Source: Eutreptiella sp. 'Long Island Sound 2002' | Taxonomy: Eukaryota > Euglenozoa > Euglenophyceae > Eutreptiales > Eutreptiaceae | Direction: 5' to 3' | Length of the DNA: 64,000 nucleotides | Assembly: GCA_964036045.1 (NCBI GenBank) | Contig: OZ038379.1 | Span: 186,768,495 to 186,832,494 of the forward strand | Part shown: positions 1 to 11,500 of the stretch, piece by piece | Numbering within the stretch: position 1 is the stretch's first letter | Layout: the number at the start of each line of letters is the position of its first letter | Notes under the pieces: model-generated | Told to the model about the DNA's origin: nothing | The model's database searches: none | Seen by the model: only the letters and a program-made list of their open reading frames with translations | Position numbers and translations under genes: made by a program

Positions 1-69
1 GCGCACCAGCTTCTGGCCGCGTCACAGACATCAAAAGAGCGAAAACAACTCTGACAGGGCAGTGGAAAC

Positions 70-168
70 AAGTGCAAAAAAAATGCAAAAAAGTGCAAAA
101 AGTGCAAAAAATGGCTCAAAGTGAAAAGTGCAAAAAAATGCAAAAAAGTGCATTTGCACTTTTTTACC
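70..168. repeat. A-rich short tandem repeat (AAGTGCAAAAA type)
   Basis: About eight imperfect copies of an 11-bp unit (aagtgcaaaaa or aaatgcaaaaa) lie head to tail. The array ends in gtgcatttgcac, a small palindrome, followed by a T-run. Confidence 0.75.
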
Positions 169-277
169 CCCCCTGGTTTAGGGCCAGGGTCTGCGGCCGG
201 TTAGCCAAAGGCAAAGGGTGGTGTTTGAGTCGAAGGGCCAGCAGGGCCCGTGGATGGGCGGGGAGGAGGAGACAAAC

Positions 278-500
278 CACAATTTCCTGCTCCCCAGGGA
301 TATACCACTGCCCAAGCGGCCGGCAGCAAACATGGGGAGCCCGGAGGTGTTGGAGGAAGAAGGGGATCACAATTTCCGCCTTCCAGGTTATGTGTCGCCG
401 CTGCTCAACCAGTTAGCAGGTGGCCTAGGGTGGCTAGGGCTGGGGGGGTGATCACAGTTTTCCCCTCCCAGGTTTCTACCGCTGCCTGAGCAGCTAGCGT
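278..500. repeat. Three imperfect ~88-bp tandem copies
   Basis: The segment starting cacaatttcc recurs near 278, 368 and 453, each time followed by a ccccag or ttccag pyrimidine stretch and a gctg-rich block. Copies are clearly related but diverged. No coding frame is kept across them. Confidence 0.6.
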
Positions 501-2074
501 GTTGGTCGGCGGCGTTTGGCAACATGGGCAGCACAGCGCCCCTTGCACACATTTCACATTTTCATCCTCATTTTTATTTTCATTTCACTTTTTTTAGCCC
601 ACCCACTCCCTTGGTAGTTACTGGCTAAGAACATTGTTTTCTTGGCCGCTTTCGCGGCTCAGGCGAGTCCACCAGACCCATGTCGGAGTGGACTGAAATA
701 TTTGCCATAGGTGGGATGGGCCCATGGCTTTAGTGTTGCTGGCTGTACTGTTGCTTGCGGACCAACTTTCTATATTGCCTTGAGGTGGTCGGGATAGAAG
801 TGGATTGATGATTGAGATGCTCCTCTTGTGGACATTGTGGAGGTTGGGGTGCATTATGTTTTGTGATTGATGGCACAAAAAAGGCAAGGGCCTTATGGGT
901 AGAGTTTGCATCTGTTTGCGTAGGTGACTGTTATTATTACCATTTTCTGTGGGAAACGGGAGTTTTACCCCCGTGTTGTGTTTTGTTGCCCTTGCCTCAT
1001 TTGTACCCACGCTTTGTGTGGCCCCTTGATATGAGTTTATGAAAGAGAAGATGAAATACCTTCAACTGACTGCAGCTGACCATGACAGATTACTCAATGA
1101 CTGGCCCATTGGGCGTGGCAGTTATGACTGCACTACTGCATGAAAGGTGAACACATGTTATGACTATACGATGCTTGGATCACAGGTCTGTGTTGTACAG
1201 TCATACACCTTTTTGATTGTTTTGGTGTAGGTCTCTTGCCAGTTGGGTGCCTACTTTCGCTGGTGCTGCCTAGATGTAGCGAGCTTGTCCCAAAGCTGCT
1301 TGAGGCCTTGAGACCATGTTGAACTTGGTGAACTTGTACATACTCTAGCTCATCTAGTCTCCTTGGTGATTGTTTTTGGTGTGCCCTTCACACCCTAGAC
1401 CCTTCACACGTTGCACAGAGCACGAAGTCCAGGAGCTTGGACTTGGAAGGTTTTGCTTGTGATTCATCAAATACCATGTTCCATCACCTTAACAAAAATT
1501 ATTTGAAGAACAAAACTTTAAATCTACATATTTCCTAAATGTCTGTTCATTTCTTTTATTGTAATGATTCGTTAGATAGCGTCAACGATCTTGACATCTC
1601 AACAGACGTGACAAGCACGACACGATCGCAACCAGGCGATCAAGGCTTTAGGAGAGCTTCTAATTAGGCACAAATGCATAAGAAGCTTCAAAAAATGTTA
1701 GAAATATGTGGAATGTGCCAATGCATCCCAAGCAGCTAATGTAGCATTTTTTTTCACGTGTAGCAGACCAATTGCAAGCACAGGACTCTCAATACAGCCA
1801 TGTCCAAGCAATGCTCCATAACAGGCTTGAAAATGAGCACTTGCCTTTGCTTGTTAGGACTTTTCAAGGCCTTTGAAAAGCCCAAAAAGCCTATGAAGGG
1901 GCCAGACTCCACATTTCCATTACACTAGAGCCAACTGTGGACCCTGACATTTCTTTGGAGGTTGGCGTGAAATTCACGTGGGAATACTATTTTTGCGCAA
2001 TTGGCACACGCAATAGCTTGGGGGTGCAACACCTTACATACCAACAATTTTTGGGCGTTGGGCGTTGGGAAGAT

Positions 2075-2310
2075 TGGCCTTCTCGGGTGCCCCCAAGTGG
2101 GCGCAAGTGCGACATAACCCCTGCATTCTCGGGGGTCCCCATACAAGGGGACAAAATCAGAAGTGGCTGCCTCACCCCTACCTTCTCGGGGGCCCACAAG
2201 TGGTCGGAAGTGCTACGTAACCCCTGCTTTCTCGGGGGTCCCCAAACAAGGGGACAAAATCAGAAGGGGCTGCCTCAACCGTGCCTTCTCAGGGGACAAA
2301 ATCAGATCTG
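2075..2310. repeat. Imperfect tandem repeat (CTTCTCGGGGGTCCCC type)
   Basis: Units of about 50-60 bp, each containing a ttctcggggg motif followed by acaaggggacaaaatcag, occur about four times. A related motif (ataacccctgccttctcagg) forms the three-copy array at 9875-10022, so this is a dispersed minisatellite family. Confidence 0.7.
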
Positions 2311-3250
2311 GTGTATCAAAAAAAAGGCAGGTCGCGCAACAAAAAAGGCATACCTCGCTTTTTTTAAAAGAAAAAGTGTAACTCGCTTATTTTTTTCTGG
2401 CAGTTGGTTGCGTCTCAAAAAAGTGTAGGTTGTGTAACAAAAAAAAAAGGTAACTTGCATTTTTTTAAAAGCATAAATTGCGTAATTTTTTTATGTGTAG
2501 GTTGCGTCACAACAAAATTGTAGGTCGCGTCACAAAAAAACGTTAGGTCACGTAACAAAAAAAAGCGTAACTCGCTTTTTTTTAGAAAATAAAAAAGGGG
2601 GGGTTAACTCGCTTATTTTTTTTGGCAGTAGGTCGTGTATCAAAAAAAGCGTAGGTCGCGTAACAAAAAAGGCGTACCTCGCTTTTTTTGAAAAAAAAAA
2701 AAAAAAGTGTAACGCGCTTATTTTTTCTGGCAGTTGGTCGCGTCTCAAAAAAGTGTAGGTCGTGTAACAAAAAAAAGGTAACTTGCATTTTTTTTAAAAG
2801 CGTAAATTGCGTAATTTTTTTTATGTGTAAGTCGCGTCACAAAAAAAGTGTAGGTCGCGTCACAAGAAAACGTTAGGTCACGTAACAAAAAAAAGCGTAA
2901 CTCGCTTTTTTTTAGAAAATAAAAAGGGGAGGGGGTAACTCTCTTATTTTTTTTTGGCAGTAGGCCGTGTATCAAAAAAAGCGTAGGTCGCGTAACAAAA
3001 ATGCGTAACTCGCTTTTTTTAAAAGCGTAAATTGCATAACTTCTTTTAGGTGTAGGTCGCGTATCAAAAAATGCGTAACTCGCTTTTTTTTAAAGGAGTA
3101 GGTCGCATAACTTTTTTTGTTAGGTGTAAGTCGCGTTACTAAAAAAGTGTAAATCGCGTGCCATACATTTTCAAGCTTTTTTTTCCACACTCGACTTACG
3201 GCTAAAAAAAATAAATAAGCAACTTACGCCAAATAAAAAAAAAATAAGCG
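2310..3250. repeat. A/T-rich tandem array, ~330-bp higher-order unit
   Basis: Short blocks such as gtaggtcgcgtaacaaaaaa and gtaactcgcttttttt alternate throughout. The higher-order period is about 330 bp: the segment beginning ttttttctggcag occurs near 2390 and again near 2720, and ggcagtagg plus following sequence near 2625 and 2955. Open frames here on the minus strand are low-complexity Lys/Phe/Leu translations and are not counted as genes. Confidence 0.8.
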
Positions 3251-5334
3251 AGTTATACTTGGCGCCTTCCATTGGGGTGGCGGGATTGAAGCCATGTCCT
3301 TCACGTGAGATTTTTCTGTTCTGGGGCGTGTGATAATAGCATCGCGGGCTGACATTATGCCAAACATGACAGTGTCATAAGACGTGATATCCTGAAAGGG
3401 AAATTGGCCATATCGCAACTTGTTCGTCCAACTGCTTCAGGTGGACGTGATATCCTTTAATCGCTGATTTGCGTGTTCCAGTGTTAAACATTGTGCCCCA
3501 CAAATAAGGGAGGAAGAAATGCTGCCATCTTGGGAGATCAAATTCAATCACTGGTGAGCACTGCTTTTTGAACCTGTGTCTCCCATCCATCGGGGCGGGG
3601 GCTGCCGCACGTACTGTTTTTGCACTTTGATCAAAACCAATAACTAGTGGAGGAACAACAACAAACAATTTTGAATTTGGAAAAAAGTGCAGGCCTCACC
3701 GTGTAAGCTGCAGTGCACCTCTGTGGCGTCGGCAGCTCTGTTTGCACACCCAATACCCCCTGCAGCAGCTGCATCTGCCTTTGTACCTACTGATACAAGC
3801 ATCACCCTCCTCCTGCTGTTTCTGATGGTTTCCCTTTCTAGGCTGCTACATTTCACTTTTTGACAAAACTATGCAATCCATCCATGGACACACCAGCCAA
3901 CAAGCAGAGCACAAGAAATGACAGTCTGTATCACACTGTATCCTCCTGGGCGATGCATGAAGATGATCAAACATTAAAATGTACTGATCAGCAAACAATC
4001 AACAATACACCACCTGAATAAAATGAAGCCAATGGTACCCAGCAGACCAAGCAACAGTGCTGAGAGAAGGGCAAAAATGAACCTCTCCCATTGTCATCTC
4101 ATACACCCAAACAAAAGTCTGGATTGGATTGCAACGAAATATCTTAATAGAAAGAGCAGAATGTGAAGAGACAAAATCTTGAAACACACCATCACCGTGG
4201 GCAGCAAAATAGTGAACACTGTGATCATGGCTTGTCAGCATTCTCACAGCCATCTCATTGTAAGCATCACTTGCAGGGTGTGCTGACGACATGAAGTAAG
4301 AATGCATCTCTCAGGCTTGCAGTGATTAAACAGAATTGGCAAATGATCAACAGTGCTGCATGGAAAGGGACCTGACCTGAGGCCTGACAGAAGAGTGGAT
4401 TCAATCAGGTATTGTTTCAGACCCAGCACATGCTGCACAGGCTGGTGCGGAAGATATATGAATGATGAGGCTTACACAAGTATGAACCTGCATCCTTATG
4501 GGATGGTGTGGGGATTCCACTTGCCTTGAAGAGAGCAAATTACGTGTCGCAGCACCCGCCAAAAAAAAAAAAAGTGCCCATTGGTCATCCAGAGAGACAT
4601 CTCAGTGCAAAATTCGGTTTACCTTGGTGATCAGACATCACATCCTGCTGTACTGCCGGGTATGGACTTGCAGAGGGTCGTCCTCACTACTACTGCAGTG
4701 TGCAAAAATTCCCAGCCGCTGCAGATAAGGCTGCATTTGTATTTGTGCAAATCCAACACGCCCAAAAGTACACCCAAGCCTCCCACCCCAGTGATTAGTC
4801 CCAATTACCCCTTTTTTTTTGCCTCATTTTGCAACGGTGAAGGCGGACTGCAGGATGGGGACGCAGGGTTCTGGGAAAGGCATGTGCATGAACGCGCGCC
4901 ACGAAGGGCAGCAGAAAGAGAGGCCTGCCGCACAGCCACACCTCCGTGTGGAACCTTCACAGCGGCAGATGGCCACGTTGGCAGGCCTGTTCCGTCCCAG
5001 CCCACGACGACTAGGCCAGAGCAGATGCATCCCACTCCCCAGTTCTGCAATACCCTGGCCTCCCTGTGCCTCCTGTGACGTTCATGTGCCGTCGGGCTGT
5101 GGGCCCTGTATCGTCAAATCATGGAATCCTTGGGCCCCAGCGGAAATGTTCACCGGGGGTCACACCCACCCACCCACCCACGCGTTGAGAACCGCGAGAC
5201 AAGAACAGAGCAAAGAAAAGCGGTTGGAGAGACTCCTCGGGAACTGCAGAGCAGTTCCTGACCCACCCACACGCACACACCCGACCGACAATTCAAGCAA
5301 AAGTACGGACGCCCACACCCGCGGGAGAATCAAA

Positions 5335-5595
5335 TTATTGCGCTTGGGCCGCCACCGCGGCTGCAGCTTTGGTCACTGCCTCCTGGGCCTCGGCCGCGAC
5401 GCCTGCGGCCTTCTTCGCCTCAGCGACGGCGTTGGCGATCGCCTTCAAGTCCTGGTCAGCCTTCGTCTGGGCCTGTGCCCCAGCGTCCTGGCTCTGTGCT
5501 GCGGAGTCCTGGGCCTTGGCAGCAGATTCGGCCGCCTTGGCCAACACGGCCTCCGCGGAGCTCTTCGCTGATTCCGCCTTGGCCACATCCTCCGC
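5335..5595 (-). CDS. Coiled-coil gene, last exon with stop
   Basis: Acceptor cctctggacag|gcggag; 86 codons and then TAA at 5337-5335. It begins AEDVAKAESAKSSAEAVLAK and ends VTKAAAAVAAQAQ. The longest exon found, entirely Ala/Lys/Gln/Asp helical. Confidence 0.78.
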   Translation of the reverse strand, partial: AEDVAKAESAKSSAEAVLAKAAESAAKAQDSAAQSQDAGAQAQTKADQDLKAIANAVAEAKKAAGVAAEAQEAVTKAAAAVAAQAQ

Positions 5596-8500
5596 CTGTC
5601 CAGAGGGGCCAGTGCGCAGTCGCAACACGGGGGATCGCTCCGCTCCGCGGGGGCGTATGGGGGCTGTTCTCGCCCGGTGCACATTCCGCCCCCGTGGAAC
5701 CCTCGAAGCCTCGAATGTCGTTCGGCAAACCGGCGGGCAGAGCCCCTTGCAGTACGGCCGTGTGTCTACGACGAGTTTGAGCGCTCGCGTTCCGTGGTAT
5801 GGGTCACAGAATCCTCCGTACCTGAAATGACCACCTCCATTTTTGCTCCTCGAAGCACCTCGAAGCACGTCGAAGCGGTTCGAGGTGCTTCGAGGTGCTT
5901 CGAGGTGGACCTCGAAGTGGGTCAGAATCCATGTAGGTGGGCGCTTTCAGTACGCCGACGTGTGTTCTTGTAGAGGGATCCAACGTGCTCGGGCATGCGG
6001 GTGCTGCGGCTTGCGCGCGTCCCTCATTTGGGCGGGGGGGGGGGGGGGCAACCCCTAAAACTCGTCAGGGGAAATGTCGCCATTTCCCCCCGACCCCCGA
6101 AACCCCATCCCCCCGCCGTGTTCGCCACCTTCGGCGGCTACAGTGTGCCCAGATCTTACGAATGTGGCCCAACGAATCGAGGGAGGCATCCGGAAAAGCT
6201 CCTCAAAATGCCCGCACTCATCGCGTTCCATTCCTTTGGACGGACGTTGGTTCGACAGAAGTGTTGGCCCACCGAGTCACCACCCCCTCTGTCTGGAATG
6301 GGCCTACGGTGTCCAGGCGGAAGGGGATTGAAGCCTCTGTGGAGGGGCGGCAAAGGGGGTGCGGCTCCCAGGCAGATGACAGATGACAGGCATCCCACCG
6401 GAGCTGCTCTGGAGAAGGAGGAGGGGGGGGGGGGTGCACCGTTGGGCCCCTAAGTCTCCGACGGCCGACCCTGTCCCGCACGCAAAGGCAGGCACGCACT
6501 GCTCAGCGACCACGCCAGGACGTTTTTCCATGAAAATAACAAAAAAACTCGGGCCGTGCTCGTTGCTCAGACACACAATTGGCCGGCAGTTGAAGGGTAC
6601 GACGGCGGTTGGAGGCTAACCGACGGCGCTTGGAGGTCGACGTTTTTGCAACAACAGAAAATGTGTCCATTAACAAAACGTCCTGGGCCAGGGCCACACA
6701 GAAACATACCGCACTGGCAGGCGCCTTGTCTGCCTCAGCCACAGCGGCGGCACTGGAGGCCGCCGCCTCATTGGCCTTCGCCTCCGCCTTCTCTGCCTCC
6801 GCCAGTGACGCCTTCTGGTGGGCCACATCATGGGCCAGGGACTCCTTGGCGGCAATCTGCAGAGCGGTTGACCCTGGTCCCCATGCGCATCACCACATGC
6901 CCTCGACATGCAAATGGTGCACATCCCATCCCTCGTCTCAGGGGTGCCCTCAATCATCGCAATCCGCTCATCACGGGAGTAATGGGACGCCCATGCGCAC
7001 CTGCAGTCCAATCCTTATCCTCAGTCCGCCTTCCATGCCCCAGTGCATCTCTGTGCCTCAATTCCAGGTTCGCCCATCGCACCAGCAGAGGCGTAAAACA
7101 CCTGGGCCCCGAACAATCTCCCGCTGATCTGTGCACAGACTCCCAGTGTGCCCTCCTCTGCAAGTTTGCAAGTGTCCCCCACTGTGTCCCCGGGCCTTTT
7201 CTTCGCCACAGGGGGGCGGGCGTGGGGGGGGGTTTTGGCATGACGCCATGGTGTGATGATCTCGTCTGCAGCTGGCGGCGCCTACTGGCCGATCGCCATT
7301 CGCTGCCCTTCCCTTGGACCCTTTCCCTCCATAGGCGGTGGTGCCCATCAGCTTCTCACCACCCTTTGACCTTCCTCTTCCTCCTTGCCCTAACCTTCCC
7401 TCTCCCCTCCCCTTTCCCTTCCCTTGGCCTTTCCCTCTGTAGGCCACCGTGCCCATCGGCCTCACCACACTCCTTCCCTTCCCTTTCCCTTGGTCGGTTG
7501 TGCCAACGGAGCCCCCGGACTTGCCCTCACCTGAACATAGGAGCGAGTTGTTGTTGGGTTGACGGTGCTGTCCCGTGTTGGGTGGAGGTGCGTAGGGCCC
7601 CTTGCTGGCCCCCTTCTCCCGGCTTGGTCCGGGCGCTTGACGACGTGGTGCGTCCCTTTTCTGGTTGAGTTGCTACGCGAGGGAAGGAGTCTCTCCCCTG
7701 CTCGCTTCTCAGTGCCAGCACGCTGGGACTTACTGCCGTGGTCACTCCCTTGCGAGCGCGGCCCCCGGTGGGCTTGCGTTGCCACATCGGGCATCTCGCT
7801 GAGGCCCCATTGGACCCCCCGAGAAGAACTCGGTGCACGTGGGGGGGGGGGGGGGGGTCGGCACAAGGCCTCGGTATCTGATTGTGTGCCTTTGGCGGCG
7901 CCTATTGGCCTCTCGACACTGCACATTCTGACCCTCTGTGGGCCCGAACGTGTTTTGGTTGTCAACGGGGCCCCTGGATGACTTGTCCTGTTTGACTATT
8001 CCAGGGTCGGCTGTCCCGGAGACGGCGGGGGGGGGGGGGTTGGCACAAGGCCTCGGTATCTGATTGTGTGCCTTTGGCGGCGCCTACTGGCCTCTCGCCA
8101 CTGCACATTCTGACCCCCATTTTCAGGGGTTTGGCTTGGAGCCCTATCACTGCCCTTGGGTGGACTGCGTGCGCATAGCCCTGCTCTGCTACAACGCATA
8201 CGTCCGTGCATAGCTCACAGTGGAGATCACCGTTTACACATAAAGACGATGCATGGGGATGGCAAAATACAGTTAGGGAAACATTTGGCTCACACAAGGT
8301 GAATGATGACCTTCTGTCCCTCCCTTACAAACCCTTCACTTCTTTTTAAACCCCCCCCCCTCAACCCCTTCTTGGTGATATACTTGAAGCTTGCAGGGCA
8401 TTTGGTAAAACTGAGTAAAATCTGGTAAAACTGAGTGACGAAAATTTTCTCACCTTGGTTTTGCACAAATTTGACTTGAAACTGAGTAAGTGATAAAAAA

Positions 8501-11500
8501 CTGAGCAAAAACTAAATACCCTTTTTTTCCTCGGTGAAGAAATGGAGCAGAAAAAGAATCTTGCAAAGGTTTTGTGGAAGTCAGTGTTACTTGTGAGAGC
8601 AAGAGAGGGCTCCAGCCAGAGGGCACTAGTGGCACACAATACAGCTCTTTGCCCAACAAAGTCCCAGCGCCGGCCCCATCCTGGGCTCCCAAACCCGGAC
8701 CTTGTCATCAATCGCCTTCTGCTCCTCGGCGCTCATGCCCGCATTGTGCATTGCGTCCTTGGCCTCAGTCAATTTGCTGTTGATGTCAACCAAGGCGGAC
8801 TTGGCATCGCTCAAAGCCTTTGCTGCCGCCTGAAAGCCAAAGCACGTGCATGCCACAGGCCAAAGAGTACTCCAAACTCGCCCCCCCTTTCGCTACAACT
8901 GCCCCTCCCCTGACACCCGGATACAAAGCCTCAGGAGGGTAGCGTGCCAGCGTGGCTGCGGGCCTGCACGGAGGCGCAGGCCCACTTGCGGCCCCATGGA
9001 CCGCCAGCACCGGACAGGAATTGCACAGGTGCGACACCCTCCAGGCCCGCCGGGACCCCAAGGGGCAGGAAGGGAAAAAACCCCTGCTGTGGCAACTTTT
9101 CAAGAGCATACCACCCACTCTGGAGACCCCATCAAGGTTATGCATTAATTGGTAGTGCCCCCTTCCTTTTGTTCTTTTGCCAAGGGACAATGCATGGGGT
9201 GATGTATCCCACCTCTGCCACGATGACCTTCAGGGGGGTGGGGCAGGGCTTCTTTTGAGCAGGGGGGGGGAGGGGGGGAGGGGGTTTTGGACCCAAAACT
9301 TGGTGTACCAAAAATGGCCTGACCAGATTTTCCCTATTGTAAATTTCGTTTTTTCCCACTATGGTCACTTTGGTCTGGGGAGGGGGGGAGGGGGTTTTGG
9401 GGGAGGGGTCTCCCCCCCTTGGTTTTTAATTATTCTAAAGAAGCCCTGGCGGGTGGGGGCAAGCCTTCTCTCAGCTACAGAGGGGGGTGGGGGGATGAAA
9501 AGGGCTGGCACCCAATTTTGGGCTGGAGGCACAACTTCGAGCCTACCCCCGGGGGCGGGGGGGGGGGGGGGTGTTCTGAAATCCAAGAGGCACCCACCAA
9601 CCCATCGACCCGCCCACCCAACAAGTGCTCCTGCACTGCATTGCCATGGTCAGAAGCAATGAATGGGCCCAGCAGCCCTGTGCCCTTTGCTCAAATGATG
9701 TTGAGCTGCAATGTTTTTGTTTTCTCTGTGTGTTTTGCTGAGGTTGGGGATTGGTTGATGCTATGGTACATGAGGAGGCAAGGGGGCGGTTTTGTGGAGC
9801 ACACACAGGCCTACAGGACCCTGAAACAGTGGACAAGCAATTTTTGTAGCCACTACGACAGCAATGGAGGAATGAATATGGCTGCATAACCCCTGCCTTC
9901 TCAGGGTCCTCATGGTGGGGAGGAATATGGCTGCATAACCCCTGCCTTCTCAGGGTCCTCATGGTGGGGAGGAATATGGCCGCATAACCCCTGCCTTCTC
10001 AGGGTCCCTGTGGTAGGGAGGAATAAATATGATAATGGGACTTTTCCCTAACTTTTTCCCCAAGTCCTACCATACAAACTGTGAGGGGGCCTTTTTCCCG
10101 ACAACATACAAACCCCTGGAAGGGGGCGGAAAAAGGACCCCCAGCCACAACTTTTATCCCGCCCGTCCTCCGCCAGGCCAGTCGGCTACGAGGAGGCTGC
10201 TGGCAACACACAACACCGAGCGGCGGGCTACTTCTTTCGTGAGCACAACAGTGACGGGGGCTGTGGCTGCTGCGGGAGATGCTACTGCAGATGGCACGTA
10301 CGGCTTGGGCCCCAATCTGAAACCGCCCGAAGCAAGGCCAAGGTCCAAGGCCCCCAAAGGTCGTCAAGAGGAAGTTGCATCGACGAAAAGCGAGGGATCA
10401 GGATTGTGGAGGGACCCGGAACGCACCGGATGGGCAGAGGGGGGGTGCGTAGGGGGAAGTGGGGGTGGGCATGTTGCGGGAGGTGTGGGTCTGGTAAGAG
10501 GGATCTGTCTATAGTTCAGGCGGGTGAAGGGGCCGGCGACCCAAGGTCGCGTGACTGATGATGTGCGGGCCCTTCCCCCATGGGGAAGGGGACAGGATTG
10601 GGCCTGGCCGCTGCCCAGGGGCCAGTAGGTCCACAAGGGAACATGGGGGGGAGGGGAGGCACCAAAGCTATGGATCATGGCAGGACGCCAAGAAGCCAGA
10701 ACAAGACTGGCTGGAGTCGCCCTAGAACAAGACTGGCTGGAGTCGCCCTGACAGGACCTTTGGGTACGCCCATGTTTTGCCTGTGTTCATGCCCCTGGGC
10801 CAGGGATGTATTAGAAGGGGGGGAGGGGGGGGGGGCGTTGGCTGCCCCGCCCCCCCCCTTTCCTCCCAGGGTTCCCTATGGCCCCCGCCAAAGGTGGGCC
10901 GAAAATTTTGAAGCTTAAACCCTCTTGGCACCAAAGGCCCCGAAGCAAAATTTTGGCTGTCAGCCTCAAACATTGGAAGGGGAGGAGGTGGGGGGGGGGG
11001 GGGTCCAGGGGGGATACCCCCCCCTCCTCCTACGGTGTACGGCCGTTCTAATACATCCCTGCCCTTGGGATGCTCAAAAAAAATGCTTTTGACCTGTTTT
11101 GAGCTGTTTTTGCTTAGGAATTAGCAAGTAAGTTGCACACAAGCACCCGCTACCCGAGGCTCCAATTTTCTCACTGAGGAGGCCAGGAACGCTGTTCCAT
11201 TCCGTTCCATGTGAAACCTAGATCCCATCCCCCCCTCCCGTGGAACAGTTACCACGGCACAATTGTGGGCCACGACCCCTCCTCCCCACTCTCTTCCTAT
11301 AACTGGAACCTGGTTGCTCAAATTCCCACGTTGAAAAGTGGCCATTTTGCGACTGAAAAATTTGGCAAAAAGGGTCAAAACGAGGGGCAGAAACAGGCCC
11401 TGGCCCCTAGCAGGACCAGAGGGCAGACATTGTGCCCCACCATGACACAAGAGGAGTATGAAACCTCTCGAGTCATGCTACGGTACAAACCCTTGCAGCG

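Larger units (their letters stand above)
1..5334. other. Gene-poor left flank
   Basis: I see no exon or ORF here with convincing coding character. The stretch contains the tandem repeats listed separately (70-168, 278-500, 2075-2310, 2310-3250). Open frames at 3644-3856 and 3999-4307 (minus) and at 4819-5571 (plus) have no recognisable domain, and the last overlaps the 3' exon of the coiled-coil gene on the other strand. The part just below 5335 is the expected 3' UTR of that gene, but I could not place a poly(A) site. Confidence 0.5.

Noticed and set aside
2582-3190. Minus-strand ORFs of 60-76 codons in the A/T-rich array
   Set aside because: Low-complexity Phe/Lys/Leu translations that arise from the repeat units.
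3999-4307. 102-codon minus-strand ORF of protein-like appearance
   Set aside because: It could be an isolated exon, but there is no supporting motif, no clear splice pair and no neighbouring exon.
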